DNA of 64,000 bases from Corylus avellana. Taxonomy: Eukaryota > Streptophyta > Magnoliopsida > Fagales > Betulaceae. This document shows positions 22,801-35,352 of the stretch, piece after piece. The stretch's first letter is position 1. The number at the start of each line of letters is the position of its first letter. The notes below the pieces were generated by a model. That model searched no databases. It saw nothing but the letters and a program-made list of their open reading frames with translations, and was not told where the DNA came from. The stretch spans positions 34,406,590-34,470,589 of the forward strand of contig NC_081543.1 of assembly GCF_901000735.1 (NCBI RefSeq), written 5' to 3'. A program made the position numbers and the translations under genes.

Positions 22801-25454
22801 ATTCACTTTTCCACCGGCAATTTATTTTACAGAGGAGGCTGAGGAGGGTGCTGCCTAGCAGGTTTAGGGTGCACCAAGGTAGGAGAGGAGACTCATATCT
22901 TAGCAGGAGTACCTGTTTTAAGTCGGTATTTGTAATGACACTTTTCATACTGTTCTCTGTGGCAGAGGTTCTTACTGATGTTGTGGTTGTGGACCTCTAT
23001 AGGATTTCACATTTTAACATCTTTCTGGCAGACAAGGGTCTTATATTCGAAATTCACATATAGTGGTTGTGACATTTGTCTACTGCTTTTGCATATAATC
23101 GATTGATGTGTGATTAACTTGCTAGGGCTTCTATAAATTGGTTCGTAGTTTAATATTACTTGTTCTCTCTCTCTATCTTGCTCTCCCTTGGTCGACTGTT
23201 CCTTGTTCTTTGAATATGAAAATGCGATGGTTGCTACAGTGTATCTGATCTCCTTTTGGATTTTATAAATTGGTCCTTGACTTAATAGTATTTTTGTTCT
23301 CTCCCTCCCTCACTTGGTTGAACATTCCTTGTTCTCTTTAAATATGAATTGTGTAACACATAGAAGAAAAGAGAAGGGCATATGGGCAAACATTTTCTTT
23401 GTATGCATTAAACATGAGGGATGTAGTTTGAACTAACTGCAAAGCTTTGCAGGAGCTGGATCTTCCGCTGAATGCATCTTCTTGGAGTAAGGAAGATCTC
23501 AAAAATCCAGAGAAATTATATGAGATGACTGTTCTTCTTAATGCACAAAGAGAAATTGCTGATAAAATGTTGGATGTGCAGTGGGAAGCTAAATGGCGTC
23601 AGGAAAAGGTTAGTAAGTTCTGAGTTTTATATGGGCGAGAGAGTGAAGTCATTTTTAATGTTTGGCAAACGTTTGACATGTTGAAAACATTTTCATTCTT
23701 GGAAATGAAGTATGAAATCTAACAGTCTCAAATTAAGGTAAGCTACTTGGGAATATGATTCTTTTGCAACCTGAAGGTTACCAAAACTAGTAAGGAAAAT
23801 TATAGGAATTACAGTTCTTAATTCCTTCTTGGAATGGCTATGATGTGGAGCTATAGGGATGTCACATTTGTGTGCTTTTCTAAGCATTTAACCGAGAACT
23901 GATGGCCTCCTGGCCTAGTGGTATGAATTAGGTACTGAGAGACCTTAGATGGAGAAGCTCTGGAATCCGGAGCTCCTTGGGTGTTAGTGACATTAGTCAA
24001 TCATTCACTTCATAGGTTTTGTAGGGTTTGGGATCTATTGGTAATTATCTCAGTTTCATATATAAATTTCTATAGAATCTTTGAAAAAGACTTTCTTTCA
24101 CAAGAAGGAAAAGACTTACCATCTTTGGGGTCTATTGATGAAAAATAAACCATGAAACGTTGCTGAAAAAGGAAAAAAGAAAAGAAAGGAAAGAAACCAA
24201 GAAGTTGACAAAAATGCATACCTGCACAAATGCTACATGGCACATGCAGTAACTTGCTTTTCCCATGTATTTCCTGAAGTCCATTGAGAATGAATTTTCC
24301 TATTGCTATTGCTATATGCATGATACCTATAAAAAAAAGAAAGATAAGTAACATCTTATTTCATAGTTATAACAGTCATAAATCGTCAATTTTTTGCACT
24401 GATCCTATATACGTATTGTTATTTCCAGTTAAATGAGATGTTGGAGGAGAAGGTGCGACCATATATTCAGAATGTTGAAAATGAAGTCCTCTCTAAACCT
24501 ATTGTCTTACGATCACAGAATCAGGACCAGAAGGTTTTTCTCTCGTCTTTCCTTTTCACTTACTGTTTACTTATTCTGGTTATTATCTCGAGCTGAGCAT
24601 AAAAAGAAAAACTAATCAGAAAACCTTACTTGGAAAATGAATTCTTTTTATGATCCCAAATTGTCCAATTACGATCCCTTGTGCCATTTCTTGAATGCTT
24701 CATTTGGTGCTGCAAAAATATATGTTGGTAATGATTTTTATTTTGTACATCCTTAACAGTGATACATCTTATGCACTTAAGATGCTCTATATTATTAGCC
24801 AGTCACCTTCTAAGCAAAAAACTGTTCGTGCTTTGAAAACTGGCTCATCATCTTTAACTTTATTTGATCTGTCGCCTTTATTGTACCACGGTGTTGTCAT
24901 ATAGTGTATATGGTGTTCTAAATTTCCTTCCTGAACTGATTGCCCAAATGGTCTGATGTCCATGTAGACAGTCACTAAGTGCAGCAATTTCATGTTCTAT
25001 GGATGATTCCCCCATTTTGATCAATGTGTTACTGAGTTCGGATTCATACTTTCTTTTTCCTGTATCTGCACCTCAAGAATAGATCCAACAGCTACCATCC
25101 CACAACTTGTGGATACAGTTATAATACTATGCATTATGAAATCCTTTATATTTGCTGCTGTTTGTTGTTAAGAGTTTCCTTAAATGGTTGGTATCCTGCA
25201 TGAGCTTTTGTGTTTGGGATGGAATTTGTGAGAGATTGGCTTTCAAATCTTATTTTAGGGTTTGTGTGCCTAAGATTTCTGAACACCCCCACCCCCCTCC
25301 CCCCCCATTTCACATTTTTTTTCCTCAACCATGTGAACTAGACTGACTTGCAAATGTGGCCGTATTATATTTGTTGCTGAAATTCAGCATCTTTTGGGAC
25401 TGATGTTGATATATTTTGCAGAGGACCCGGCACCGGAGATGGTGGTTCTTTTGA
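10863..25454 (+). CDS. EMB2737-like plant protein with four CxxC motifs (12 exons, 422 aa)
   Basis: Exons: 10863-11087, 11693-11757, 12090-12188, 12475-12607, 12782-12841, 15941-16000, 16887-17009, 18277-18348, 19243-19380, 23453-23608, 24429-24533, 25422-25454. They join in frame to 422 residues, ending in RRWWFF and TGA. Every intron is GT-AG except the one after 16000, which appears to be GC-AG. Four CxxC pairs (99-102, 110-113, 168-171, 179-182; [30 protein letters not shown]) form a DnaJ-type zinc-ribbon arrangement without a J domain. A hydrophobic stretch lies near residues 70-90. I recognise it, from memory, as the family of Arabidopsis EMB2737 (At5g53860), an embryo-essential protein of unclear biochemical role, adjacent there to DEP1. 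The start at 10863 follows a CT/TCGC-rich leader and gives the conserved [15 protein letters not shown]. No reaction can be assigned. Confidence 0.88.
11813..11870 (-). repeat. Possible retroelement 3'-tail fragment in intron 2
   Basis: A poly(T) run followed by TTGATAAGTAAACTCAATT reads on the minus strand like the short 3' tail of a plant LINE ending in poly(A). It is only tens of bases long and has no target duplication that I could define. Confidence 0.3.
13752..15821 (-). mobile_element. Decayed 5'-truncated LINE in intron 5, antisense to host gene
   Basis: Minus-strand reading, from high to low coordinates, gives the reverse transcriptase core (15770-15540: [36 protein letters not shown]), an altered catalytic region near 15390 (FEDD in place of FADD), and RT/thumb sequence with [11 protein letters not shown] and [10 protein letters not shown] (15324-15190). 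The MARRLAGCK...[18 protein letters not shown] segment follows at 15150-15050, and the zf-RVT region near 14344-14030 ([24 protein letters not shown]). The 3' end is a poly(A) tract seen as T's from 13752. Frameshifts and stops break the frame repeatedly. The endonuclease and RT N-terminus are missing. It makes most of the 3.1-kb intron between the exons ending at 12841 and starting at 15941. Confidence 0.88.
15771..15821. repeat. 17-bp near-duplicate flanking a 17-bp filler at LINE 5' boundary
   Basis: TATCAATATACTCATTT (15771-15787) and TATCAATACACTCATTT (15805-15821) are direct copies of LINE 5'-end sequence with one mismatch. They bracket the 17-bp filler GGGGTGTGCGTATTCTC. With 2 bases to the left and 3 to the right, the filler is identical over 22 bp (15786-15807) to 19374-19395, which spans the exon 9/intron 9 junction of the host gene. 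Confidence 0.85.
17325..17524. mobile_element. PIF/Harbinger-like MITE, copy 2 (intron 7)
   Basis: A 200-bp element with the same ends and interior as the copy at 427-659 (start GGGTCTGTTTGGGATTGTG, end CGCAATTCCAAACAAGCTC), with TAA duplications at 17322-17324 and 17525-17527. Compared with copy 1 it lacks a ~30-base internal piece. It lies in the intron between the exons ending at 17009 and starting at 18277. Confidence 0.82.
19500..23000. other. Large intron 9 insertion, probably LTR-retroelement-derived
   Basis: Intron 9 spans 19381-23452 (4.07 kb), much longer than most other introns of this gene. Its middle is non-coding and has features seen in long plant LTRs: a purine-rich tract at 20395-20480, a block rich in GGGCC/GCCCA words at 19960-20200, and two copies of TATGGCCACAGGC at about 22480-22525. 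There is no protease, RT or integrase sequence. I could not find a matching pair of termini or a target duplication, so a solo LTR is only a suggestion. Confidence 0.35.
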
Positions 25455-26164
25455 TGAATTTAAAACCATTTTTGTATCTGTGTGGCCATGGAAATGCCTT
25501 GATTTCTTTTTGGGGTGATATATTTTTTGGGTTCCTCATGGTAAATTGTTATTCCCCCCTTATTATTACTCACAAGTTCATCTCTACCCTTTTGAGGCCG
25601 CTGGAAATACTGTTTTATGTAATGAGTCTGTCTCTGTCTCTCTCTCCCCCTCTCCCCCCCTTATATACAGGTAAATTTTGACCCTATAGCGGCATGTATG
25701 AACGATCGATATTCTAACTTCTTCTTCTTCTCTCTCCCCACCTAGTTTCTTTAATGAGTAATATTATTTAGTATACTGATATATGATTATTATACAACTT
25801 GATGATAATATGGTAGTGAAAATTAGCCGTTGGATCAATACTTGTAAAAATTGCATGTATTGCAATAATGAATAATTCACTCATCACCAACTCTACATAC
25901 ATAATTGCCAAAAAAAAAAAAAAAAGTGGAATTGTGGGTTTTTGACTTGCAAAGCTTCTTTAGATTAGATTGCAATAGGCACAGTAGCATGCAAGCTCCC
26001 AACAGAATCCATATGTTGCGTGGCCCATTCTATGCGTTGCTTATCACAATTTGATGGCCACATGTAGGCTGTAGCACACTCCGGACCATGTTTGCTCACA
26101 ATTCTTCTGTTTCACTAGTTCTTCTATAACAAAACAGAGAAAAAAAAAAAAAAGATCATTATAC

Positions 26165-26236
<72 letters not shown>

Positions 26237-27361
26237 AAGTAGAATCACATGTTGAGGTAACATGTTCAGCAAAAATATGATGAGAAAATCTCTAATTAGA
26301 AATTTAAAGACGGATTTTTTTTTTTTTAATATATATAATTTAATGACGGGAAAAGGGTTACAAGGGATGCACTCCAACAACAAAGCCGTAAAGATAAAGG
26401 CAATACCGAGACAGTTGAAGATAGCCCAGCTTAAATAACTACTAACCTGCAGTAGCAAGGAGGATGAACAAAATATTAATGATGACAAATAAGCATACGG
26501 ATTTTGAAGTCATGTTTTTCTTTGCTTATGAAATTAGGAATAACAATGAAAGGTGTTTATAAATAGAAGGTGGATTACTCTTTCTTCATTTCACGTAATT
26601 TAACTCAAAATAAAAGCAACATCTTAAATAGTTTTTATAAGAATCTGCTAAATAACATTACTCTATACCTTACAGGCTCAAAAGGGCTCCCAATGAATTT
26701 GATTAAAAAACAAAAGCAATGAATAGGGTAATTAAAAATAAAGCCTGTGTTGATGTCATCAAATTGTTTAAAATATCATTTTTTTTTTTTTTTTTTGGGG
26801 TCCAGACGAAAGACCTTTTAGAAATTTTAAATATGTAGTAATGCCTTTGATTATCTAATTCATGGTTAAATATCCAAGTCACCAATGACATATTAATAAG
26901 GACTTCCCATTCTTTTAACTAAACAAATTCATTATAAGACCTTTTCAAATGTGTTTGTGTATGTGTGTGTACGTAAATTGTAATGAATGTATATACTATA
27001 AGATAAACAAATAAACTCAAAATTAATGGATTGTTTAAAATTTGATTTTATTTACCTAATTACTCAAATATAATCTTAACAATAATTAAATGATTAATAA
27101 TTAGTATGAATATTCAAAAAGAAAATATATATATATATATACATTCACGACATTTACTTTATATATGAAATAAATAATTTAATTGAGTAGTTTGTAAACA
27201 AGCTTGAGCTAAACTTGTGTTCGAAAAAAATTAAATAAACTGAACTTGAACATTCAATGCTCAACTCAGTTTGATTATAACCCTATTTGTACAACATGGT
27301 GCGATAAGTTCTTAGGGTTTTGTTTTAGCTTGAAGCACTTGCGTAATTAACATAATTAGAA
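25455..27361. other. Intergenic, 3' side of EMB2737-like gene
   Basis: This contains the 3' UTR of the upstream gene and then AT-rich sequence. A compound microsatellite, (TA)n at about 26168-26205 followed by (GA)n to about 26235, produces artificial open frames. At 25755-25895 there is a segment (GTAATATTATTTAGTATACTG...) resembling one arm of the foldback element at 51216-51395. No gene is recognised. Confidence 0.6.
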
Positions 27362-28484
27362 TCCATGGAAGAAAAAAAGAAAAGAAAAGATTTTTCAAAT
27401 GCTTGAAAAGCCAATACAGTTTTGGGATATATAAATACTCAAATTTAATATAAAAAAATGGTGCATGATTTTCGTTTCGAGCCCCAATAGTTTTTCGATG
27501 ACAAGTAAAAACTGTAGGCGAGTCATTTTTCCTCCTTTATATATAGATTTACGACAATAAATAGGAGCTACTAAATCTATTTTTCTTTCATATTTGTTAA
27601 AAAATAAAGAAACTTGTCTTCTTCGTTAGTCTTTGAATTTTTGTTTTTGTTTTTTTGAAGTAAATTAGTGTTTGAAATTTGTAATTAAGCATGAACTTGT
27701 CAACATATCATTATATTTTTATCTTATTAGTGTTTTATTTTAATTTTTTATATTTAATACAGTTTTTATGTCCAACCAACCACGACAGCGGTTGGATGGG
27801 ATGGGACGACGGCGGCCTTGCCTCATGGCATGAGGCCATTTTTTTTTTCTATTTTTTTTTAATCTTAGTAATTATTATAATCTCATTGCTCTTCGCTATT
27901 AAATTAGCGGTGTGGCCCAACACGTGAAATATTTAATTGAAATGAGGGGTGAATTGACGGAGTCAAGGTTCGATCCTAGAACCTTAGCTCTGATACCATG
28001 TTAAATTACCAGTTATCCCAAAAGCTTAAGCTGATAGAAAGAGATAAATTTAATCACTTAACCATTACTTTAATATTCCCAACCATGATGGCGGCCGTAG
28101 TAGTTAGATATTGCATAAGGCAAATTTTTTATTTTTAAATGTTTTCATCTTAAAGGCATAATTGTAATTTCTTGTTATTTCTATTGTAAATTTTAGAAAA
28201 AGTAAAGAAAGATCTTGGGTTGTAATCAACAAAATATTGAAAACTCAAATCGTAAATAGAACTGAAATAAAACACAAACAATATATGTTAAAATATTTTT
28301 TTTTCTTATTTTATAAGATTAGCAACAAACGATGTAGTATCTAATTAAACAATGTATAATTGGCACATGTAGTTTTTCTCTTCATAAAAAAAGTATCTAA
28401 TTTTTTAAAAGTGATTAAATTGGTATATGTACTTAACTAAACTACCTTATCAATTTGACACTTTCTTTCAAAAAAATAAATTTA

Positions 28485-28862
28485 GGGGAAAATACATTTT
28501 ACCCCTATGTACTATCCACTTATTTGTACTTTTAACCCCAATATTAAAAAAGTGACACTTTATCCCCTAAACTTTTAAATTGTTGCAATTCGACTATTCT
28601 GACTTTTTTTCCAAAATGCCCCCCCATCCCACGTTAAAATAAATAAATAAAAATAAAAATACAAATTCAAAAATTAAGGGGTGGCCAGCCACCTGGCCAC
28701 CCCAGTTGTGAAATTTTAGGAATTCCACACATTTCTGTTAGGATTTAACAGAAAATCCTAACAGAAGGAAATCAAAGTTTGATACATCAAAATGAGAGAC
28801 TTTGAACATTGGAGGGATGTTTGCAAAAGATACGGAACTTCATGGGTAAGTGAAATTACCCC
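28485..28862. mobile_element. MITE with TTA duplication, copy A
   Basis: A 378-bp element beginning GGGGAAAATACATTTTACCCC and ending GTAAGTGAAATTACCCC, with TTA on both sides (28482-28484, 28863-28865). The internal text (ATTTAACAGAAAATCCTAAC, TTTGCAAAAGATACG) has no coding content. Its counterpart in the second block is at 36478-36875. The TTA duplication suggests the PIF/Harbinger superfamily, but the termini are not the canonical ones. Confidence 0.65.
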
Positions 28863-31098
28863 TTAGATTAATTTGGTGGTGATGCAGGACACTTGGATTG
28901 ATTTGGTGGTGCGCTTTAACTAAGGTGGGTGTGCATGTATGCTAATGGCTCCAATAATAAATTATTATTGGATCAAAATTTATTATTTATTATTGGATCA
29001 AAATTTATTGGTTCAAGCTCTTTAGGTTAAGGTAGGGCCAGAAATGGAATGTAGTTCGATATTATGGTGATTGAAGAATCCGAGGTAAAAAGGAGATCGA
29101 TTTGTTGAATAGTTGGAATATATACTCACCTATGGGTGGGCATGACTTGTGCTTTACATCGAATATATATTAATTAAAGATAAAAGTAAGTGATTTTGAT
29201 ATAATATTCTTAGATCCAAACCCACTTGAATTAAACTTAGTTAATGTAAAGCCTTAATATATTTATTGTGTTAAACCCTCACGAATTATATATTCATTCT
29301 CAACAAAATCATTGTAAAGGGCACGGGGAGTTCAAATTAAAGAAATGTTTCTTAATTTCCATTAATTGCGAAGAAATTAAATGTACGTAAGTTGTTGATT
29401 GTTATAGAATATATATAATATATGTCATATGATTCCATAATAGGTATATATCCCTTAGCTTATAAGATATTGATTGTAACAACGTGCATGAATGGAATCA
29501 AATCATTTTGATTGGTTATAAGCATACTTATATTTATAAGAGTTGGAACAGAATTTGAGTGAGGGGGGAGGAAACTAAAAAAAAAAAATTGAGGGAGAGG
29601 AAATTAATTTTTGAGAGCTTTCACTTCTTTGTGCAACATGAGAAGCCACATTGATCATAGACTAAGAAAGAATTTAATTTGAGAATAGACTTCAACTTAT
29701 CATTTGAGGGGCGAAAAAGTAATTTGGGGGACGAAAAATGAAATATTAAGGATAATAATGGATTTAATAGTTTTTTTTTTTTTTTTTTTAAGATTTTTAA
29801 AAATTCTTGTGGTACACTCATCATCGCCAAGCATGTATGTGCTTTCACCTGTACTTATCTTTCATCTATCCCAGTGTTTTGTAAACATGTCTTTTGTATT
29901 GTAAACATCATAAGAATAAGATCGAACACAATATGTAACCCTAGCTATCACGCTCTTCTATAAAGGGAAGAACCACTCGCAAATCTTTGTTTCCATTTTT
30001 CTCTTCCTTCCGCTTTTCAATTTAATTTTCTACTTTATTATTAATTTGTTTTCATGGTATGAAAGCTGCCAACGGTCTTTGATCCATACTGCATGTCCTG
30101 TTCTTTTCAGGGCAGTGCCCTCCCTCTTTGGATTCCTCCCCCGACATCCACTTAGAGAATTCATTCTCTCTCTCTCTATCGTCTTGCCGACTCTTGCCGA
30201 CACTATTGTCAATTGACAAAGTTTAAACTCTCTCACCTCAACAACCACAATATTAATATTATTCATATATATCCCTGGCCGGACCCTGTTCCATGAAAAT
30301 GAAATTAAGAAAAGTACTCCATTTACACTTGTCACAGACACATCAACAAGTGGCCCAAGTACTACAAAACCTCTTTAGTCATATGCCCTTAATTATGATC
30401 CTCTATTCGCGTACGCCACAAGAGACACGGTATGCATGGGCCGCATGGCACCTTTGGTGGGACTTTCTTTCTTTCTCTCTCTCTCTCTTATCTTTTCTTT
30501 TTTAAATTTTTTTTTAAAAATTTTTTTTATGTAGTAACAATTTCTAAATTGGGTAAGGATAAAAATAGCGTTAATATCGTTTGTCCCAAAAATTTAAGCT
30601 ATACTTACAAAAAAAAAAAAGGGATTAAACTGATAGAAAGTCGAAATAAATTTAATCCTTTAATCAATACTTCAAATATTTAATTAAAATGAGTGATGAA
30701 TTGATGGAGTTTATATTTAATACTATATAAACAGGGGTGGAACCAGGGTAAGCCTAATTTTTTGTTTTTGTTTTCTTTAAAAAAATATATCCTTAAAAAT
30801 ATTTGCACCCCAAACTTAAAAGTCTAGTTTCGCCTCTCTCTATCTAAATAGATAATTGTATAATATATATAAGATGTAACTCATACATCTTTATCTATTT
30901 CTAGCTCCTTTTTTTTTTATTAGTTTTAACTTTTGAGATAAGTAGTGATTTAACAAATTATAAGCGAGATTCATAAAAATATCCTATTTTAAACCCGTAA
31001 TGCTTATAATAAATTCAAGATCATTGACCATCTCCTGTTGTTAAATGGCTGATGACTTTTGGTAGATTATATTTGGCGCTCAATTGAAGGCAGGCCAT

Positions 31099-31134
<36 letters not shown>

Positions 31135-34104
31135 AGACATAGGAGATACGTGGAAAGAAAATGCGAGTTGTAGAAGTTACTAGTTTTTGTCGTTAATTAG
31201 ATGCGGAGAAGAAGCCTTATCCATTATTTGACTAGTTCTAAGTTGGTGTACATCGACTGCATGCCAAAGCTTCTTTGATCATCCACGTGAGTCTGAATAG
31301 GGAAAACGTCTGAATAAGGTTGTCTGCTGATGGCTCTCATTTTTCTTTTTCTATTTAATAAAGTAATCCACTTTTTTTATTTTTCTTTTATGACGATTTT
31401 TGCAATATAAAGGGTTTGATTATTATGGAGCCATGGCGGTGGAACACGTGTACCCTTTACTTTCCTACCAACTATACAAATGCCGGGAATAGTTCATTCT
31501 TGAAAATTGACTTACAAAAGATTTTTTAATTTAATTTTTTTTTATTAATGTTTGTGATAATAGTATTATAGGTCTACTGAAATTCCTTCCAATATGTGAT
31601 GATAATTATTGTCATGAGAAATATAAATATAAATGGAAATAATTATTGGATGGCTACGTGGGTGTAAATGATGGTAGTGGGATAATTAAGAATATTATCT
31701 TAATCACTTGTGTATGTCAATGTGTCCCTATGAATCTATGATATTTTTGTTTGAAGTTCCTTCCTTGGGCACTAAGCAATTATTTATCTTCATCATGGAA
31801 GAAATTAAAACAGCCCAATAATTTGTGAGCACGAAACACATGAGAATGTACAATTTTGGTCATGCCGACAGGTGCCCTTGTACTTGTGATCGTTAAACAT
31901 TGCATCAGAGGTGTTCATACTTCATATTCACTTTGGAGGCCAAATGCATAAAACCAAAAAAGAAGAAGAGTTTTTCCACGTAGGGTTCATTCCAGAAGCC
32001 TCTCTCTCTCTCTCTCTCTCTCTATCTGGGGTCACCTTCCCGATCCTTCGCTTTCACGGTCTTCTCAGCATATATTTAGAAACAAAAAAAGAAAAGAAAA
32101 GGTCGAAATGTTTAATTAAGCTTTAAGAAGTAATCTTGACCAGTCAATTGCTGACCCTAATGATGAGACTTGATCAGACGTACGTAAGGAGGACATGCAT
32201 GATCATATCACAATGGAGATCAAGGCGTGCGATCTGTATAGAGGTGACCTTTTTTTTTTTCTTTTTTTTTTTTAAGCCAATTATAAGGAACGGTTGGAGA
32301 AGAGGGTGTTTCTTATTTTCGATCGAAATGAAAGAGAGAATGAGAAATCAATTAAAAATGTTTTTAAACGCAATCTATCTAACAAATATATACATAATAG
32401 TTTGTACTCCTGGACACTTTACCTACAAGTCTTTCTGCCATGAAAAGAGGGCGAGTGAAAATGAATATCCTAAATAACTTTGAAGCAAAGTTCCAATTAA
32501 TTGCAAGGATTATATTGATAGCATCACATTCTATGTTACCAAATTCCTTAATTTTACAATAAAAATACCTCATCTCTATAGCATTCAGTCCGGAGTTGTT
32601 TACTCACTTCTTTTAAGAGAATTTTTTTTTTTTTTTTATCATGTGATAGTATAAAAGTAAAAATATTTTTAAAGAAAATAGCTTTAATCAGACCATAGTG
32701 TAAATGAGGTATTTTACACCTTCTAATAGGAAGTAGATAATTCAGCTTAAAACACTAAAAATTAATATAATCATTCGCACTAAATAACTTTTATTCTTTT
32801 AATAAAATGTTTTACAGACAAAATATCCATTAATAAAACTACTGAATCTGCCATCTTTATTAGTTCTAGAGACTTTGAGATGGATACTGGATAGAGCTTG
32901 ATAGTGACCCGTGACATGTTCCGAGACTCCAATGTCCCAGAAGGGCCAGCATGACATGTTCCGGCCACCGGCCTACTCTTTCCTCCCAATGCACGGCCTA
33001 GAGATCTGATCAAATCTCTTTCTCCAAATAATTAAAGCAACTTTTTGGGTTTTTTTTTTTCCTAAATTATTATTATTATTATTTTTTGTTTCTTTTAATG
33101 CTGAAGAGTCAAGAACATGATGAGGCTCATAAGTGTCAGCTTATATAATACAAAAAACAACAGTACTAAAAGTACGTAAAATTTTCATTTTTTCCTTTAA
33201 AAAAAAAATCCATAATATTTCGCTCCACTATGCAGGATCGAGAGCACTGTGTGTGCTTTTAACCTTTGGAAAAAGGAACACCCAAAGAAGACAACTTTAT
33301 CCAAAAAGAAAGCAATCTTTTATGGGCTGGAAACGTCTGCATGTTGCGTCAATTGCATATCAATGGAGAAAGCAGAAACCAATACGTGGATGACACCTTG
33401 GGCAATACACAGTTTCCATAAATAGTGAAAGGAAAGGAAACCACGTTTTTTTACTCCTCCACCGACAAATATGCTTAATATTATATTCAGTCAAATCTCT
33501 AGATATTAACCTTTTTTACTCTCACCAGCAAAATAGGTAAATTACAACCTTTTTTACTATCATCTCTGCGAATATCCACATGAAGTTTGTAGCCGTTGTA
33601 GGGGGACAAGGACAATGTAATTAATTGGACTTTGAACGTTCCATACACGTAGAGTTTAATGCAAACATAAATACCACTCAGTTCTGCACAGTAGTTTTGA
33701 ATGAGAGGGCATGGCCGGCTTTATTGAATTTTAATCACTTGTCCGTGGTGGTTTCTCTAAAAAATAATGTAGGAAACACTGACTTCTGGTCAATTAGATC
33801 GCATACCAGTTTTTATAGACTTGCTAAGCTAAGTGATTGCTTAGTAAAAAAGAAAGATGTGTGATTATTGACTCAAAAAGCTTTCCACTACAAGTCTACA
33901 AACAAGTTTTAGGTCAATAATTACATATTCAGTCAAGCAAATATAAAATGAAGATGAAATATATATATATATATATCAGAATTTATTATATATATATCAG
34001 AATTTATTAAATTTCAATCGAAACCAAATGTTGCCTCTAAGAAGCTATCTCTTCAACAATAACAAATCCGACAAATTATTTACTTTTTTTTTTTTTTTTC
34101 CTCA

Positions 34105-35252
34105 CTAAAATGCACACAAAGCCACACTAAGCACCAAAGTAGCCGAGCCCACCAACAAATTTTTAGGATTTATAGTCCATGCAGATGATGGTGACGGCTG
34201 CGGTACAGTGTCATTGCCCGATGGAGTTCCCGGCGCATTTGCCGGACTTGAGGGCGCAGTCGTCGGCGACTGAGTTGTCGGTTCTGGCGGAGATGAATAC
34301 TCAGAGGACGGCGCCGATGACGGAGGTGTAGCAGCCGGAGATGATGATGTTGGTGTCAAAGCTGGGGTGTACGCTTCTGGAGATAGCGCCGGTGGGATTG
34401 AAATAGACGGAGTTGTCGCCGCCGGTGGCATAGCCGGAGTGTAGGCTTCTGGAGATAGCGCCGGTGGTATTGAAATCGACGGAGTTGTCGCCGCCGGAGA
34501 TGGCGATGCCGGGGTGTAGGCTTCTGGAGACAGAGCCGGTGGTATTGAAATCGACGGAGTTGTCGCCGCCGGAGATGGCGAGGCCGGTGGCATAGCCGGG
34601 GTGTAGGCTTCTGGAGATGGCGCCGGTGGTGTTGAAACCGACGGAGTTTCCGCCGCCGTCGGTGGCTTAGCTGGGGTGTAGGATCCTGGAGACGGTGCCA
34701 ATGGCGGTGATACAAACGGAGGTTTCGCCGCCGGAGATGGCGACATCGGTGGCAGAGCTACCGGAGTCGGCGGGGCAGAAGGACGAGGGTTTTGGCTGTG
34801 GTTTCTCACCGCCAAAACAACGACAGTCAGTCTCTGCCCCTTCTCACAGTTTTGCTCCTTCCCACTGATGAAATAGAACGGCCCGGACCTATCAAAACTG
34901 AACTCAGAATCTCCGTCCTCCAATTTCTTCTCGGGATTCGTTTTGTTGCATTTGTCGAAATCGTCTTTTGTTTTCACCACCAACACAGAATCCGACCCTT
35001 TCTTATACTTGAAAACTGCAAAACAAACAAAAACACACCACTCAAAACATAAATCAACCAAAAATTAATTCCCAAGTCAAAACGACAAGAAAAAAAAAAA
35101 AATTTAATTAATTACCGAGAGTATCGTTGACTTGGAACCTGTTTCTCCCAACCCAGTGGTCGTAGTTCTCGGAGGGATTCAATACCCACCCATCTTTTCC
35201 ACCAACATAGAATTTATAGGCCGAGGAGGAGGAGGATAGAAAACCAGAACAG
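34105..35252 (-). CDS. Early nodulin-like (phytocyanin) protein, copy A, 5' end lost in gap
   Basis: The second exon (34105-35015) is complete, and the first exon (35116 onward) is cut by the N run at 35253, removing the start and part of the signal peptide. What remains is the plastocyanin-like domain (KFYVGGKDGWVLNPSENYDHW, NRFQVNDTL/VFKYKKG), a long Pro/Ser/Thr/Ala-rich tail and a hydrophobic C-terminus. It differs from copy B by one residue in the readable part (APSS against ANSS near the C-terminus, from GG/TT at two adjacent bases). Because copies A and B abut the gap, this is most likely the other allele of the same gene rather than a paralogue. Confidence 0.9.
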
Positions 35253-35352
35253 NNNNNNNNNNNNNNNNNNNNNNNNNNNNNNNNNNNNNNNNNNNNNNNN
35301 NNNNNNNNNNNNNNNNNNNNNNNNNNNNNNNNNNNNNNNNNNNNNNNNNNNN
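35253..35352. other. Assembly gap (100 N)
   Basis: Exactly 100 N, the conventional length for a gap of unknown size. The left flank ends in the phytocyanin first exon, and the right flank restarts at the sequence equivalent to 27362. Confidence 0.99.

Larger units (their letters stand above)
27362..35252. repeat. Duplicated block, copy A (7.9 kb, ends at gap)
   Basis: This block is collinear and almost identical with 35353-43198. The differences are scattered substitutions, microsatellite length changes and small indels. Examples are a 10-bp tandem copy near 30185, a ~27-bp tandem copy near 28980 and a longer poly(T) at 29769. The block's right end is cut by the N gap inside the first exon of the phytocyanin gene. 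Apart from that gene it holds AT-rich spacer, a MITE and (CT)n/(GA)n tracts. The small ORFs are not genes. Confidence 0.95.

Noticed and set aside
19500..23000. Complete solo LTR in intron 9
   Set aside because: It is suggestive, but no paired TG...CA ends and no 5-bp duplication could be identified, so it is kept only as a low-confidence description.
23900..24060. Possible further SINE (CCTGGCCTAGTGGTATGAATT)
   Set aside because: An A-box-like word is present, but there is no convincing B box, poly(A) or target duplication.
26044..26488. Frames encoding SLSLSL/IYIYIY runs
   Set aside because: They are translations of the (GA)n/(TA)n microsatellite. The same applies to frames at 60000-60033 and 31990-32020.
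27691..27927. 78-codon frame repeated at 35685-35921
   Set aside because: It is identical only because the whole block is duplicated. It is hydrophobic AT-rich translation without family resemblance, and AT runs at both ends indicate spacer.
34356..34715. Arg/His-rich 119-codon frame antisense-frame to the phytocyanin tail (also 42302-42661)
   Set aside because: It is the same strand in a shifted frame of the Pro-rich repeat. Its composition follows from the GC-rich repeat and it has no domain.
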